This document shows positions 24,742 through 37,530 of a DNA stretch of 64,000 nt, one piece after another. A program made the position numbers and the translations under genes. This DNA comes from Corella eumyota (lineage: Eukaryota; Chordata; Ascidiacea; Phlebobranchia; Corellidae), in NCBI GenBank assembly GCA_963082875.1, contig OY720097.1, forward strand, positions 9,742,501-9,806,500. The letters are read 5' to 3'. Each line of letters starts with the position of its first letter. The stretch's first letter is position 1. Below the pieces are notes generated by a model. The model worked only from the letters and a program-made list of their open reading frames with translations. It ran no database searches and was not told the DNA's origin.

Positions 24742-25565
24742 AATTTGAATTGTATATATTTATTTCTTAGTGACTTTTTACAGCTATAGCAAAAATTTAT
24801 GATATTTTTTTTTCTGAAGTATAAAGCTTGCAGGTTCCCTTACTAACAAAATTGTTTAATATAATTTCTGGAAAAAATATTAATTGTTATCGTTTTCTAA
24901 AATCAAATAAAAATTAAATACTTGCGTTGATATTGATTTACCGGAGCTCTATTAGTGTCATCCGCAGGTTTAAACGGGTGGTACTAAAATGAATGCAAAA
25001 AAGGGCGGAATTCACAGGCAACAAGAGAAGATTAGGGTAAGATTATAAAAATTTCACCTTTTCCGCATTTATAAACTTGGCGGACGACGCTATTAAAGCT
25101 CTGATTTAACTGTAACTATTTTAAACATAATATGGTTACTGCTTGATATTAACTAACAGACCATTTGACCATGACGCCAAATTTTATAACAAACAAACAA
25201 ATTGAAATTGGCAGACATGACATCAAGACCTTGGTCATGTTAAGTGATAAATTACGAAAATAAAATAAACAATTAAAAATTTAACTTAACATTACATACT
25301 ATTTAGAAACAACTTTACATGTAGAGTTCAAATCAAAAAAATAAACAAATTGGGAGCCACCTTAGCCTGCTAACATAACAGAAAACTAAAAATTGAAAGT
25401 GACGGATAGCTGCCGTGACACATTTGAGGCCAGACAAATTTTGATAAACGAAATCAATTAGTTTATTTTGCAAACGGTAATCAAGATATACCATTTTCTT
25501 TTATGCTTATGTGGTCAGAATTGTTACAGTATTTTGTATTTCAAATATTTTTTTTAGTTATTTTA
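24742..25565. other. Region upstream of WTAP, possible divergent first exon
   Basis: No repeat or RNA gene was recognised. An ATG at 24989 opens 16 codons (MNAKKGGIHRQQEKIR) that end exactly at a GTAAGA donor at 25037. This fits a first coding exon of a plus-strand gene diverging from WTAP, but no confirmed second exon was found. Confidence 0.25.
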
Positions 25566-25567
25566 AA

Positions 25568-25790
25568 ATCTTTTTTTTTATTTATCCTCGGAGTGAGAAG
25601 GTCGGGATCAAGACCCAAACATATAGTAACATAAGTTACACCAGACCCAGTCTTAAGTTTTCTTTGAAAGTTTAGAATATTATATATTATAAAAATAATA
25701 AAGCTGCTGACTAAGTGTTGGATTAGCAGGAGTTTATACTGTTCATAACGCGAGAGCAGTGGTCGAATCATTGCCAGCTCTGTTCTTAAA
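25568..25790 (-). mobile_element. Diverged SINE copy
   Basis: On the minus strand it matches the body and 3' module of the SINE at 12278-12567, including GACTGGGTC-like, CTCCTGCTAATCC and a TCCGAGGATAAA-like end. It is clearly older than the 12.3 kb and 50.6 kb copies, and its tRNA-like head is largely lost. Confidence 0.7.
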
Positions 25791-28700
25791 AGTAAGAGCA
25801 TATTAGGCATATTATTATGAATCAAACTTTATAATAAATAATAAAATCAACCTAATCATTAGTTTTTAAAGATGCTAAAAGCACTTCAAGACTTGTTGGT
25901 TGGGGTAACAAAATGTTGTCATGTGTTTAATCTGCAAAAGCGGCCTTCACTTGGTAAACAAATAAAACGCACTAAGAAGTACTCTTTCGGGCGTACCCAA
26001 TCAGTACCAAAACAAGCCAGCCATGAAAACAAACTTATTCTCTATGTTAAAATAAAAAAACATCACACAAATCATTGTGCAAAAAATAAACCATGTTAAA
26101 AAAATAAAGAATTGCAACGAGTAAGTATACAAAAGCCTTAACAAATTTATGTAGCCTAGTAGTGTGTAGACTACGTAACAAAAATCAAATCCAAGTAATT
26201 TAAATAAAGTTATTGATGTTAGGGAATTCTGTTGGTGAAACATATTAGTCTTAAAAAAAAATTGTAATATAACACACATTTTTTTAGCATATTTTTTTCA
26301 ACCATATTTAAGTTTGTTTGGTTGGTAGTTGACTTTAGAAATATGTTACTAAAATAAAAACTATTTAATTTACAAATTCTGAAGCAGTTTAATCTAATTT
26401 TATTGATTTTTTGTTTTTCACAGTAATAAATATTTTAGGTTTATTCTACTTATATTTTGGACAAGTTAGCATGTTCAACCTTTTATGATAAGGCAGTGCG
26501 AACTAATTACTTCAAATATTTTCGTGTTAAATTATAAATTTCTTAAAAAAGGGTTTGGAAATTGAATTTTACCGATTCATGCTGTTTGTTGTACGGTGTA
26601 TGCTTAGAGCACACAGTCGATAAACGAAGTAATGTTTGCATTTGAGCTGACTGAACGAGCGCTATAGTTTGGCGGTCGCGGCATATTTGGAGATAGGTCG
26701 AGTTCGGCTTTAAAAAAAAGATGAAAAGGGTAATTAGCAGGATATGATGGCAGGCGGCAGTACATGAATCATAAGAAAAAAAATAGTTTAGCAAAGTACA
26801 CCAGTTTTAAATCACCACCAGCAACCTAAATCATCAGTTTTTGTGGAAAAGAAAATTTACCTGTAGTGAGCAATGAATTTATAGATTTTATATTAAAATG
26901 TGGAAGTATCTATATAAACTGGTACTTTGTTGTATAAGGGTATCTTAAAGATAATACTGTCCCTTTGATTATTTCTGGGAAAATCAAAAGTGTTGTTAAA
27001 TGACACACTTAAGTAGTTTTTAGTTTACCCAATCAAGCGCCATACATGCTTTGTACCTACTCAAGACGTTAAACATAAATATTGTATACTATCCCCTTTA
27101 ACTATTAAATAAGAAGTGGTTTTAGTCATGGTGTGACATACGCGCTTTCGGTTTCCATTATCTAATAACTTTTAGTTTTTTTGAGGCCGTGTGTTTATGC
27201 TCTATTGACCAGGCATGGATTTATTCAAAAAAAACTTATTCCTACTTACACGCAGTCAGCCTATTACCAGCCATTTTTTCGCGAGATTCTCAATATAATG
27301 ACGGTCTATTTTTGTGTTCTATTTTTTGAATAATACAAATAAATTAAAGCCTCTGATCAAAGACTTACGAAATCAAGCGGTTAGATAAGTACTTGTTAAT
27401 TAAAATTAAAAAAGACTTTGATTTAATATGGTTTTCTTTCGTTTAAAAAAATATTAGAAAATATGATGTATAAGCTTAATAAATTCTCAGTTAGTGTATT
27501 ATACTTGTAATCTTATTTAAATAAACAGTGAAAAGATTGTATAAAATGTATGTAGATGTTGTACCACAAAATATAATACGGAATCATTATTTTAAATTAG
27601 GAAAACTTAGTTTCGCTTTACTAACTATGGTATTTTTCGTCGCCTTAACATGTTAACCCCTTAAATCTCCTTGTTAAGATTTTTAAACCGAAAAATGTTT
27701 TTACTTATCGGTTTTTGTTCACTTATAATTGAAAGCGGTATTTTCTTTGATCTGGTTGGAAAACCAGGCCGGTAAGCCAGCAGCAACGAACTGTAAAACT
27801 TGCTCAAAAGTTAGAGTACAAGTAAAACCTTGTGTTCGTTAGTTGTTATATGTTCATTCAGGCATCCCGACTGACAAGGCTCTAAAATAATAAGATCACC
27901 CGCAGTTCTTATAGCATAAAATGTTGTTGTTTTCTTATAAATAAATTTAGCGTAGTTAGTAGTTTTTTATTCCAAGCTTTCTTTAATTCGACTTTTTTAA
28001 CTTGGTGAGTTTTTAAAATTTTACTTTTAACACATTTTTTTTAATAACCCGAATGTTATTTTATTAGTTTATGGTGTTTATAGCATAAGTAAAAATATGT
28101 TTTTTTTCGTGTTAGTTATTTATTTATTAATTTAAAAAAAATTCAAGTAAAACTAAAAAAATCCGTTAGTTCTCAAAAACAGTAGGTTGTTTGCCTAAGT
28201 ATGTATACTTTAAATTTTGCTACCGACAGGTTTAATTTATGCGGCCGTAAAAATATGGACGGTTTTATGGTATGTTTGTTTATGATCATTCAGACATATT
28301 TGATTAGGAGTATAATTTTACATAGTGTAAAACAACTATGCGGGACAACTTTATTTACGAACCTGCCGCACTCTTTAGTTAAATTTCAAGTTGTAGGAAT
28401 AATTTTAGTAAAACTTTTGTGTTAGGTCAGGAAAAAATGTAAAGTTATCATCAGCAAAGTTTCTGTTAAATTTCTACTTGTGATTGTTATTTAGTTTAAT
28501 TCACCTATTTTATGATTAAATTGCCATATTTAGGAAAGAATGGCATAGTTAGATACCATTGTGTATATTTTGTTCTATTATCTATTCATTTACTGATGTA
28601 GGCCAACCGACCCGCTGCGTCTATAATTGGATGTTTACCGAACGTTTTGTGTAATTTTTGAGTATTAAGCTTTAAAATAAAAACGGTTAATTTTATTTTA

Positions 28701-29095
28701 TATAACCTGTTTTTTAATGTATAATAAAGTTGTGTCTTTTTTTGTATAGTTGATGATTTTACTGAATTGGGACATTACAATCAAGTTACACGACGTTTAA
28801 AATTATTTTGAAGTGTGTAATTAGGTTGTTAAAGCTTCAAAAAATCTAGGCTATTCTTAATTCCCTTTCACGAAGCCAAGCAATTTAAAGTCTGCTAAAG
28901 TTAATATTATCTACTATTTATTAAACTGCTATGTATATGTTATCCTTTTAGTACATTTTACAGCTTGGGTTGTCATTTATCAGAAAAATGTTACTTAGCC
29001 TCATAAAATCGTATAATCTATGCCAATATTTTGTATACAATCGAAATATAATTTTTTTTTAGCCAATTTTAAAAATCAAATTTATAAGGAAGAAG
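25791..29095. other. Intergenic, with weak coding-like patches
   Basis: No known gene was found. Two minus-strand patches look slightly coding: 26604-26707 (34 codons including the stop, after a pyrimidine-rich acceptor) and about 27735-27783. A 75-codon plus-strand ORF at 25872-26099 has no recognised similarity. The rest is AT-rich spacer that probably includes Frizzled upstream sequence. Confidence 0.3.
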
Positions 29096-32000
29096 ATGGT
29101 TCGTTTCGAAATTTTTAATATATATTATAACGTCACAGTCATTGTTTTTATCTCCGCAACATTATGCTACGCTCAGCCATCTACTACGAATCGTAACAAC
29201 AGAAATCCAACAAAAATGGCTGCTTCAATTAATCAATTGGGAATCTATCAAGAAGAATATAGATGTGAAAGAATAACAATAAAAACGTGCATGAGTGAAG
29301 GGTATAACTATACAAAAATGCCGAACAGGTTAGGCCACGAACGCCAAATTGAAGTTCAGCGTTTATTGTACACATACCAACCTTTAATACAATACAACTG
29401 CTCCCAGCAACTTGTTAAATTTTTGTGCGCTGCCCATGCTCCCATGTGCGACGAAGATGCCGCCACTGTAGTGGGACCGTGTGAGAGTATGTGTCGAGCT
29501 GTTGAGATGCGCTGCAAACGATTTTTGGAGACCTTTGGTTTCAAGTGGCCCGAGAGTTTAAACTGCTCAAATTTTCCGCGTTTAAACACAATGCAAACCA
29601 TGTGCATGGAAGGTGACGAAGAGTTTGATATTGATAATGAAGAAGATGAATCAGCTCTTGTTAAACCGACCACGATCGAGAAAACAAATCCTTGCAGGTA
29701 ATATTAAGATTCAGGAACTAAAATTAATATAAAATTTGATTTTTTTTGATTTAAATTAATAAACAACATAAAAAAGCTGTTAAAAGCATTAAAATTGGTG
29801 TTTAAGTTATTTATTTCTATTATTAAATATACAGACCGCCCCAGATTCGGCTTAGCGGAAGTGACGTATGTGCGTGGAAGTGCGGGTATGAAGATGGAAT
29901 GTTTACAGTAGAGGAGAAGGATTTAGTTGATGTGTGGATGTCAGTTTGGGCCAGTCTTTGTTTTACAAGCACCATTTTCACTGTGTTAACTTTTCTGATT
30001 GATGCTTCTCGTTTTCGGTAAAACGATAGCACTTTTATCTATAAATTTTATGCTTATACTTTTACACGATGAAAATAATTTATGTGGTATTAAGCATGCG
30101 TTTTGCCGACTTGTGTTATGAGACTGTTTAAATAGAATGATAAAAATAACCTTATGATAAGTGAGTCATTTTTTAGTCTTAAAAAAGAATATTATGGGGC
30201 AATTTTACATCATATATTTTTGACCTTTTGTATAATTTGTTAGATTTTTGGACAAATTTGGTTTTAAACAACTTGTAAAACACCCCGATTTTATTCATTA
30301 TTTGTAAAATTAAAAAATAAACAATAAATTTAAATAAAAATATTAAACTTTTAATTATTTTTTTAAGATACCCGGAACGACCCATTATTTTTCTAGCAAT
30401 TTGTTACAATATTTACAGCATCTCGTTTATACTTCGGCTGATTGTCGGAAGGGAGCCAATTTCCTGTGAAATTAATAAAGATGGTGACATGTTTCTCATA
30501 CAGGTAGTTTCAAATATACAACAAGTTACGGTGATGTTAAATTTCGAAACTATGTTAAAATTTAATTTTTACGCAATAGAAAATAATTATTTTGTCTGAA
30601 AATTTTTAAAAATACAACATAGATTGTTTAGCTTTTTAAAAAAGTAATACAAACGCGTTTAATTTTAACTTGATTGTTTTTGACTAGTTTTTTGCGATCT
30701 TCCCTGTCAAATTCCTGAAAATTTGGCTTATTAAATAAACAATAAATTACTCCCATCTGTTCTAAACTGACTTTTTTATAAAATCTAAAAACAGCTTAAC
30801 CAGCACTACACAATGACGTAGTGAATGGCCTGTTAGTAGGGCACAATCGAATATCAACGCCGTTGATCACGTCACGGTTCTGCATTAACAAAAATTTGAC
30901 TTTTTTGTGTTACCAAATTTGGGATATTTAAAAATTTAAGGCAATCGTGTTTATTTCTGTTAAATTGTGTAAGGTGACCCTCGCTAAGTAGCATGATACC
31001 TTGTAGGTTAACAACGCATAACATGCATAACAGAAATACAATACAACTATACTTACGTAAGGTTACAGCAAATACTTGTTAAATTAACATGTGCTAAGGT
31101 TTAAACAACATGCTAAAACAATGGAATTTATTATTTAATTTGTGATTTAATATTTAATTGCTTTTATTTTTTATTAGAACAGCACCATAAGCTTATCGCT
31201 TGCAAAGGTTAAATCTTTCGCCATTTTTAAAGTTACCTTTTAAGAAAATTATTTTTTTAATTTTTTGATATTTTTAAATTTAAAACTATTCCATAATCGA
31301 ATAATTAACCTTTTTTAATAAGTCAATAATTAAGTCGAATTAACTGATTTTATTACAAAGTGTTTTGGACAAACATAATAAATATGATAAGGTTTGTTTT
31401 ATATTTAAGCTTTTATTACGTCGGTGTTAAAGCGACGATGTTTAAATATCAAAATTTATTATTCGTTTGTTTTTTTTAACGAGCGCACATAAATTGGCTT
31501 TTTAGTATCATTGCTCTTACATGAAGAGTTATTTACGACGGCGATAAAATTTAATTCATCGTTTTGTTTTAACAATAGTCGAAAGTAAACACGGATCTTA
31601 CATTGTAACCCAATCTAAACAATCATAAAATTAAGATAAGTCAACCCCTAAAATCAAACTGGGTTTTATAGTAGTACCATGTTTTATGAATTTAATGTAT
31701 TTGTTGTGCGTAAAATATATAAAAATGTGCAGGGCTTATATATCCTGATTTTTTTTTGTTTATCCTAGCATTTTTTAAAAACGTTTTGCAATTTTTTTGT
31801 TTTAAAATTTTGTAATATTTTAGTTGAATTTATATTGTAATAAGGGTTCTTTTAATTTAGTATAACTCGCATTTTTTGTTTCCTTAAACAAGCTAAGTAA
31901 AGAGTTAAAAATCTCTTAATGACAGTACAGCATATTTTGTGAGGCTAAGCAATATTTTTTGGGTAAAAGGTAAAGCGGAACTACTTTGAATATACTGAAC

Positions 32001-35000
32001 GTACAAATTAAATAAAAAATTCTAATTAGTAAGAATGAGCAAACTCTCCGGTTGACAAATTGTCAACGCTTGCTAGTTTATTGTGATGTCATGATTCACA
32101 AGAGTAACTACACAACCACGTTTTTAAATTGTTTTAAAATCAAGTCTTAAATTAAGATTTTAGACTAAATTAAATAAATTTTAAACACAGTATTATAACA
32201 ACACTTACATTAATATGAAATTAAGTTGTAAGGTCCTAAGCCCCACTATTTAAAAACTGAATTTAAATTTTTAATCTAATGCAATTATTTTTTAATACGT
32301 TCGTTTGATGTTAAAAATAAATTACTTTGCAATTACTTTGGCAGAAGGGGCTTGGCAACACTGGATGCGCGATAGTGTTTCTTGTTTCATATTTCTTCGG
32401 GATGGCAAGTTATCTTTGGTGGGTGATCTTAACTCTAACATGGTTTCTCGCAGCAGGTATAAAAATATTTAAAACATAATTGAATTCAACATTGTAAGTT
32501 ATTGATTGCAAAGAAATAATTGCAAAATTTAAATTGCTTTTAAATTTTAATAAAAAGCTTACAATAACACTTACCCAGTTTACGTTACAATAACAAAAAA
32601 CAACAAAAATAGCTCTCGAAAAATATATCTTTGAATTTCACCGTTTTAAAAAACTAACGAAGCGATTTATTAAAAGTGCGCTTTAAAATTTTAGTCCGAA
32701 TTCCGTGGTCGTTAATTGAAAGGTCGACTTTAAAGTAGGATATTTAGATCCCAGGTTTGCATTCAACCGTAGCTTAACCTTTCTAAAAATTCTTGTTATC
32801 CTTTTTAACGGGTAAAAGTAGATTTTAAAGAGTTTCTGGCGTGGCTTCAGAAACCGTAAGTCTAAAAGGCGCCAACCTAATATTTCGGCTTGACGTGTGT
32901 TTTGTTTTTGCTGTTTGTTATTTAATATAATCTATGTTTAAAACTTAAATTTTTTTTTATTTTTAAAAGTAAAACTCATTGTTATTATCAGTTAGGTTTC
33001 TTAAAGAAAATGTTATAATTTTTGAATTGTAATAAGCAAAAAGATCTATACCAAAAGACAAGGATTTTATTTATAATTAGGTTAAATGTAATATTTTAAA
33101 GGGCTCTTTCTTTACAGTTTAATTATTTATTTTTTTTAGTAACAAACCTTAACGAAAGCGCGTTTTTTATATTCTTCCTAATACTTTGCATTGATGTCGA
33201 CAAAATTTGCAAACAATAAGCTTTGTTTTATTATATTGAAATTGTCAGAGAATTTAACAACATCGTTCAATCAGATTTTTAGATTAAACTTTGATATATA
33301 CGCGCCCTATTTTTTCACTATTGCGCTTTCAATATATAACCTTCTCATTTATTTTACTTTTATTATAGCTATCAGTCATATTTTAGTTATTTTAACCTAT
33401 TTTCTTATCAGAACAAGGCAGATACATTTATACACAAGAGAACATTGGATGTGTGTCTTTAATATACAATATTTGTTTAGTTTTTATCGTGTGTACATGC
33501 TTGTCAGACCTAGGTTAAAATCCACATTGGTACGTAACAAATTAGTTTGATAAATGTTTTCGATGTTTACTTGTACTCATATTTTTAAAACAAACTTTTC
33601 AAAAATTTTAATAGGCCTCTGCTTTTACAGTTTACAGAAAATGGCACATTTTAACTTGCCTTTTTAAATTTTTAAAGTTTTTATTGTTTAATTAGCGATT
33701 ACCCTTTTAGGCTAGTTAACAAACTTGAAAACAGACTACAATTTAATTGTAAATTATTTATTAAAAGAATTTTTAAAAGTATTTTTGTTAGTTTTGGTTT
33801 TGTATCATGCTGTGGGACCACACACGCAATCAAAACTAAAATTCACTGGGGAAAAATTTCTCCGACGGTCCACAAATTGGGGAGTTAAATTTATTAGATT
33901 TTATTTGGGTAAAGCAAATTTTAGAGTACAATTCCTGATAAATTATTTTAATTTGTAAAATTAGTTTGCCGGTTTCGAATTCGGAATAAGTAATCACATT
34001 TAAACTGATTGGAACAAAATTGAAATTATTTTTTTTTTATAGGAAATTTTTTTTTACAGTAAATTTTTTTTTATAGGAAATTTTTTTATAGTAAATCAAA
34101 ACAATTTTTGGTTTATCGTTATTTTTAATAAAAGTTTATTGTTAATTTTAAATAATAGTTTAATTAAAAAAAGCAATAAACTGTTAAAATTATGTAGTGA
34201 AATTTAAAAAATTTACGAAAATTAAAATAAAATGTGTTTATTTTAAGGTTTAAAATGGTCTCATGAGGCAATCGAGATGCATAGCTCCTATTTTCACTTG
34301 GTGGCTTGGTCTATTCCCTCCATTAAAATTGTAATTATTTTAGTTATGCGACAGGTAAGAATAAATATTAAAATAATACAATTAAATTAACTAAAACGAT
34401 TATAATATTAAAATTATAATAGTAAGTTTAAAAAAAAGAAAATTAAACGGTTTTTCAGTATTTAATTTTATATTATCAATAAACGACTTTAATAACGCTC
34501 TTAACGTTAATCCACATACAGATAAACTTAAAAAACTCATTAAGGTACTTTAAAAGAAATAGCTTGTACTAAGTTTCTGTTTTTACATGTGTATAGGTTG
34601 ATGGTGAGGAACTGACAGGTTTGTGTTATGTGGGAAACGAAGATGGTAACGCTCTAATTGGGTTCGTTATGGTTCCCTTGTTTACTTATTTGGTTATCGG
34701 AACCTCTTTTTTGTTCGCTGGATTTGTAAATTTGTTTCGAATCAAGTAAGAGTAATAAATTTGTTCTTAAACTTTATAATTTTTGTCTTCTGCTTGTTTA
34801 TGTAGATTGACAAAGTTTTTTTAAATATATTTTATGTATTTTGTTAAACAATCTAAAGTACTCTTTAATTATATTGTAAATGCATTTTTGATTTTTTGTA
34901 CTATGTGGTTTGTAGTTTAATATGTAAAGATAATTTCCAAGTTGGACGTAAGTAATTTAGTTAAAATCCTTATACTTATACGTATCATTTTCACTTTATT

Positions 35001-35812
35001 TTGTTGTACTATTGTTTGTTAGATCTTACATGAAACAAGAAGGTAGCAAAACCGATAAACTTGAAGGTTTGATTTTAAAAATTGGAATATTTTCCGTTCT
35101 TTACGTTGTGCCTGCCTCTGTTGTAATTTGCTGTTACTTTTATGAACACACCAACAAAGTGTATGTAAAAGAATATTTCGTAATTTAAAATTATTACACA
35201 TTTTAGTATTTTAAAATTTAACCTTTTTTTAATCAAAGTCTCTCAGTTTTAATATTTACTGTTTTGTTTGTTAAAGGATATGGCAGAAAAACCAGCATTC
35301 AAAGCCCACTGCTTCTATATACATGCTCCGAATTTTAATGCAGCTTATTATTGGAGTTTTTACAGGTATATTGTCATTTATAGTGCAAGTAAAATTTATG
35401 AAATTTTTTTTTAGTAAAACACTTATTAATTAACTACGTTCTGAATATAACAAAATTTTATTTTTGTAAAGGTTTTTGGGTTTGGTCGCGTAAGACAGTC
35501 CACTCTTGGAAAAATTGTTCAAAATCGTTATTTTTAATTACCCCTAATTCTTCTAATAACAAAAAGAAGAATAACAGCATGCCTGTTCATATTGCTAGCC
35601 CAACAGACAGTTCTTCTATTCAAACTTACTCTCGATCGCCCACTAACGAACGGTTTTCGACAAACTTTGTGCGCTCTCAAGAGTTGCGTGATTTGGAATC
35701 GGCGAGGCGACACCGGGCAATAAGCGAAAACCAACAAAAACAACCTTTGTTAAATAATAACAATAAAAACAATAATAATCGAACATCATCAATTTTAAGT
35801 AGAACCGCTTAA
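29096..35812 (+). CDS. FZD4-like: Frizzled4-like seven-transmembrane Wnt receptor
   Basis: Nine exons are placed at 29096-29697, 29835-30017, 30368-30503, 32345-32456, 34248-34354, 34597-34745, 35023-35160, 35277-35365 and 35472-35812, giving 618 aa. The order is a signal peptide (residues 1 to about 27), a cysteine-rich domain with all ten cysteines ([41 protein letters not shown]), an acidic linker, then seven membrane spans. TM1 carries FTVLTFLID followed by [11 protein letters not shown]. The conserved KTxxxW Dishevelled-binding motif (KTVHSW) follows TM7. FGFxWPESLNC and MCMEG resemble Fz4 most. The tail is long, Asn-rich and ends SRTA, without the -ETVV PDZ ligand of vertebrate Fz4. It acts at the plasma membrane as a Wnt (and possibly Norrin-like) receptor. 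The start is the first ATG before the signal peptide. Confidence 0.95.
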
Positions 35813-37530
35813 TTTTTGTTTCGCGATACAGTTTAAAATTTTATTCATCAAATTTTAACCTATTTATTGACAAAATGTTTTTTTTGTAATCGTTGATCGT
35901 TCTCGACTATTTAAAACAGAATACTTTTATTTTATTTTGGGATTGTACTTATAAGACGTTAAAAATATTTCTTCAAAATCTCTTTTTAGTTATATATGTA
36001 TATTATTTGTTAGCATTTTAAATTGATAAAACCTAACTAAAATGCGAATTTTGTATTGAAGTCTTCAATGTTAATAATTTTGTTAAGTATTCCTATTTTT
36101 TGTATAATTTGTAATTTTTTTAAATTTGTTGCAGTTTTCTTCAGTAAAAATATTTATAATTTTTTTATTACTTTCTTATTTTGTACAAAATGTGGTTACA
36201 TCTTTTTTTTATAATAAATTATCCTACTAACTTTGTACATACGTTTTTTGTATGTTTTCAGTCATGTTAGCTTGTTTATATTAAACACAGTTGCTAATAA
36301 TTGTAAGTACAAGTCTATTGTTTTGTTAAATTGTTGAGGACGGTAATTATTTGATTTTAATAAGGAAGAAAATGACCAACCATTTTTTTTTATTTTAGGC
36401 GTCAGTTTCATATTAACAACTAAACTAGATTTATTTAATAATTGAAATTTAAAGTTATTGATTTTTTTAATTGTAAATATATAATTATGCAGATATGTAA
36501 ACATAACTAAAATAAGAAATCCTATATAAACTAATAAGTAAAATAAATAGTTCCTACTGGAAAAGAAAAATTTAAACTGGCTTACTCATGGTAAATAATT
36601 TGTCTTTTTGTTAATATAAGCGACAAAACTAATTGGTTAACCTTATGGTTATTTCCTTTTTGGCATCTAAATTTGTCAATAGTTTATTTACGTAAAGAAG
36701 AGTCTATATTCAAGCGATATAAGTCATTGCCCTTGAGGCCGTTTTTCTATATATAATAAACTCGGTTTTAAATTTTGGTTGGTTTAAAAAGAAGGTGTGT
36801 TTCGTATGTAATGACCTACACGTATACTGAGTCGAATCAAACAAAATAACCGGAATGTTTAGTTTGACTTTATGAAAAAACTACGTTTAGTCATAATAAT
36901 TTATACAAAAAAATCGATTGACTTAAAGTTTTTGAAGCCTAACTGAAATTTTGTTTTCAGGTACGTAGTCTACTAGCGTTCTTTGTATGTCATTAGCTCT
37001 TAAAAATTAATGTAAAACTTTAGTTTTTTGAAGTTTGTCAAGGAGAAAAGAAGGATCACGCCCCCAAAAACGCCCATATGCGTTAATCATATAGTAGAGA
37101 AACGTGGTCTCTCATAAAAGAGAACGAACGCAGCGTGAATGCGCTACTTATAATTTAACCTTTGTCTGTGTACGCGTACTAAGTTAGTTTTAACTGGCCG
37201 AATAGCAAATAATAAAATATGAGCTTTTTATCAATCTACTTTTAAAAGTTTTAGTCAGGTGGTCTTTTTTGATATTATCACTAAACTAAGTTATATATTA
37301 CCAATAACTTTAAAAAAATATGTTTTTTAAAACTTAATGTGTTTGTCAGAAGGACTAACAAAATTAAAAAATAAAAACATTTTTTTAAATTTCATATCCA
37401 TAAATTTTGTAGTTAGTTTATCTTAAATTTTAATTAGTGTAATACTAATACTAAAATTATGTTTTACATATTTTTACTTTAGATTAATTTTAACAGTACT
37501 TAGAATAGAGCATTAAGGCAACTAGACACA
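35813..37530. other. Frizzled 3' UTR and SLC13 upstream region
   Basis: AATAAA at 36213-36218 is a plausible Frizzled polyA signal. At 37050-37200 there is a locally GC-richer block holding CGCCCATATGCG and a short inverted repeat (TCTCTCATAAAAGAGA), a possible promoter region for the SLC13 gene. No coding sequence was seen. Confidence 0.4.

Noticed and set aside
33191-33550. 119-aa hydrophobic ORF in a Frizzled intron
   Set aside because: Composition is what AT-rich sequence gives by chance (I, L, F, Y), no family motif is visible, and it sits in an intron between well-phased Frizzled exons.
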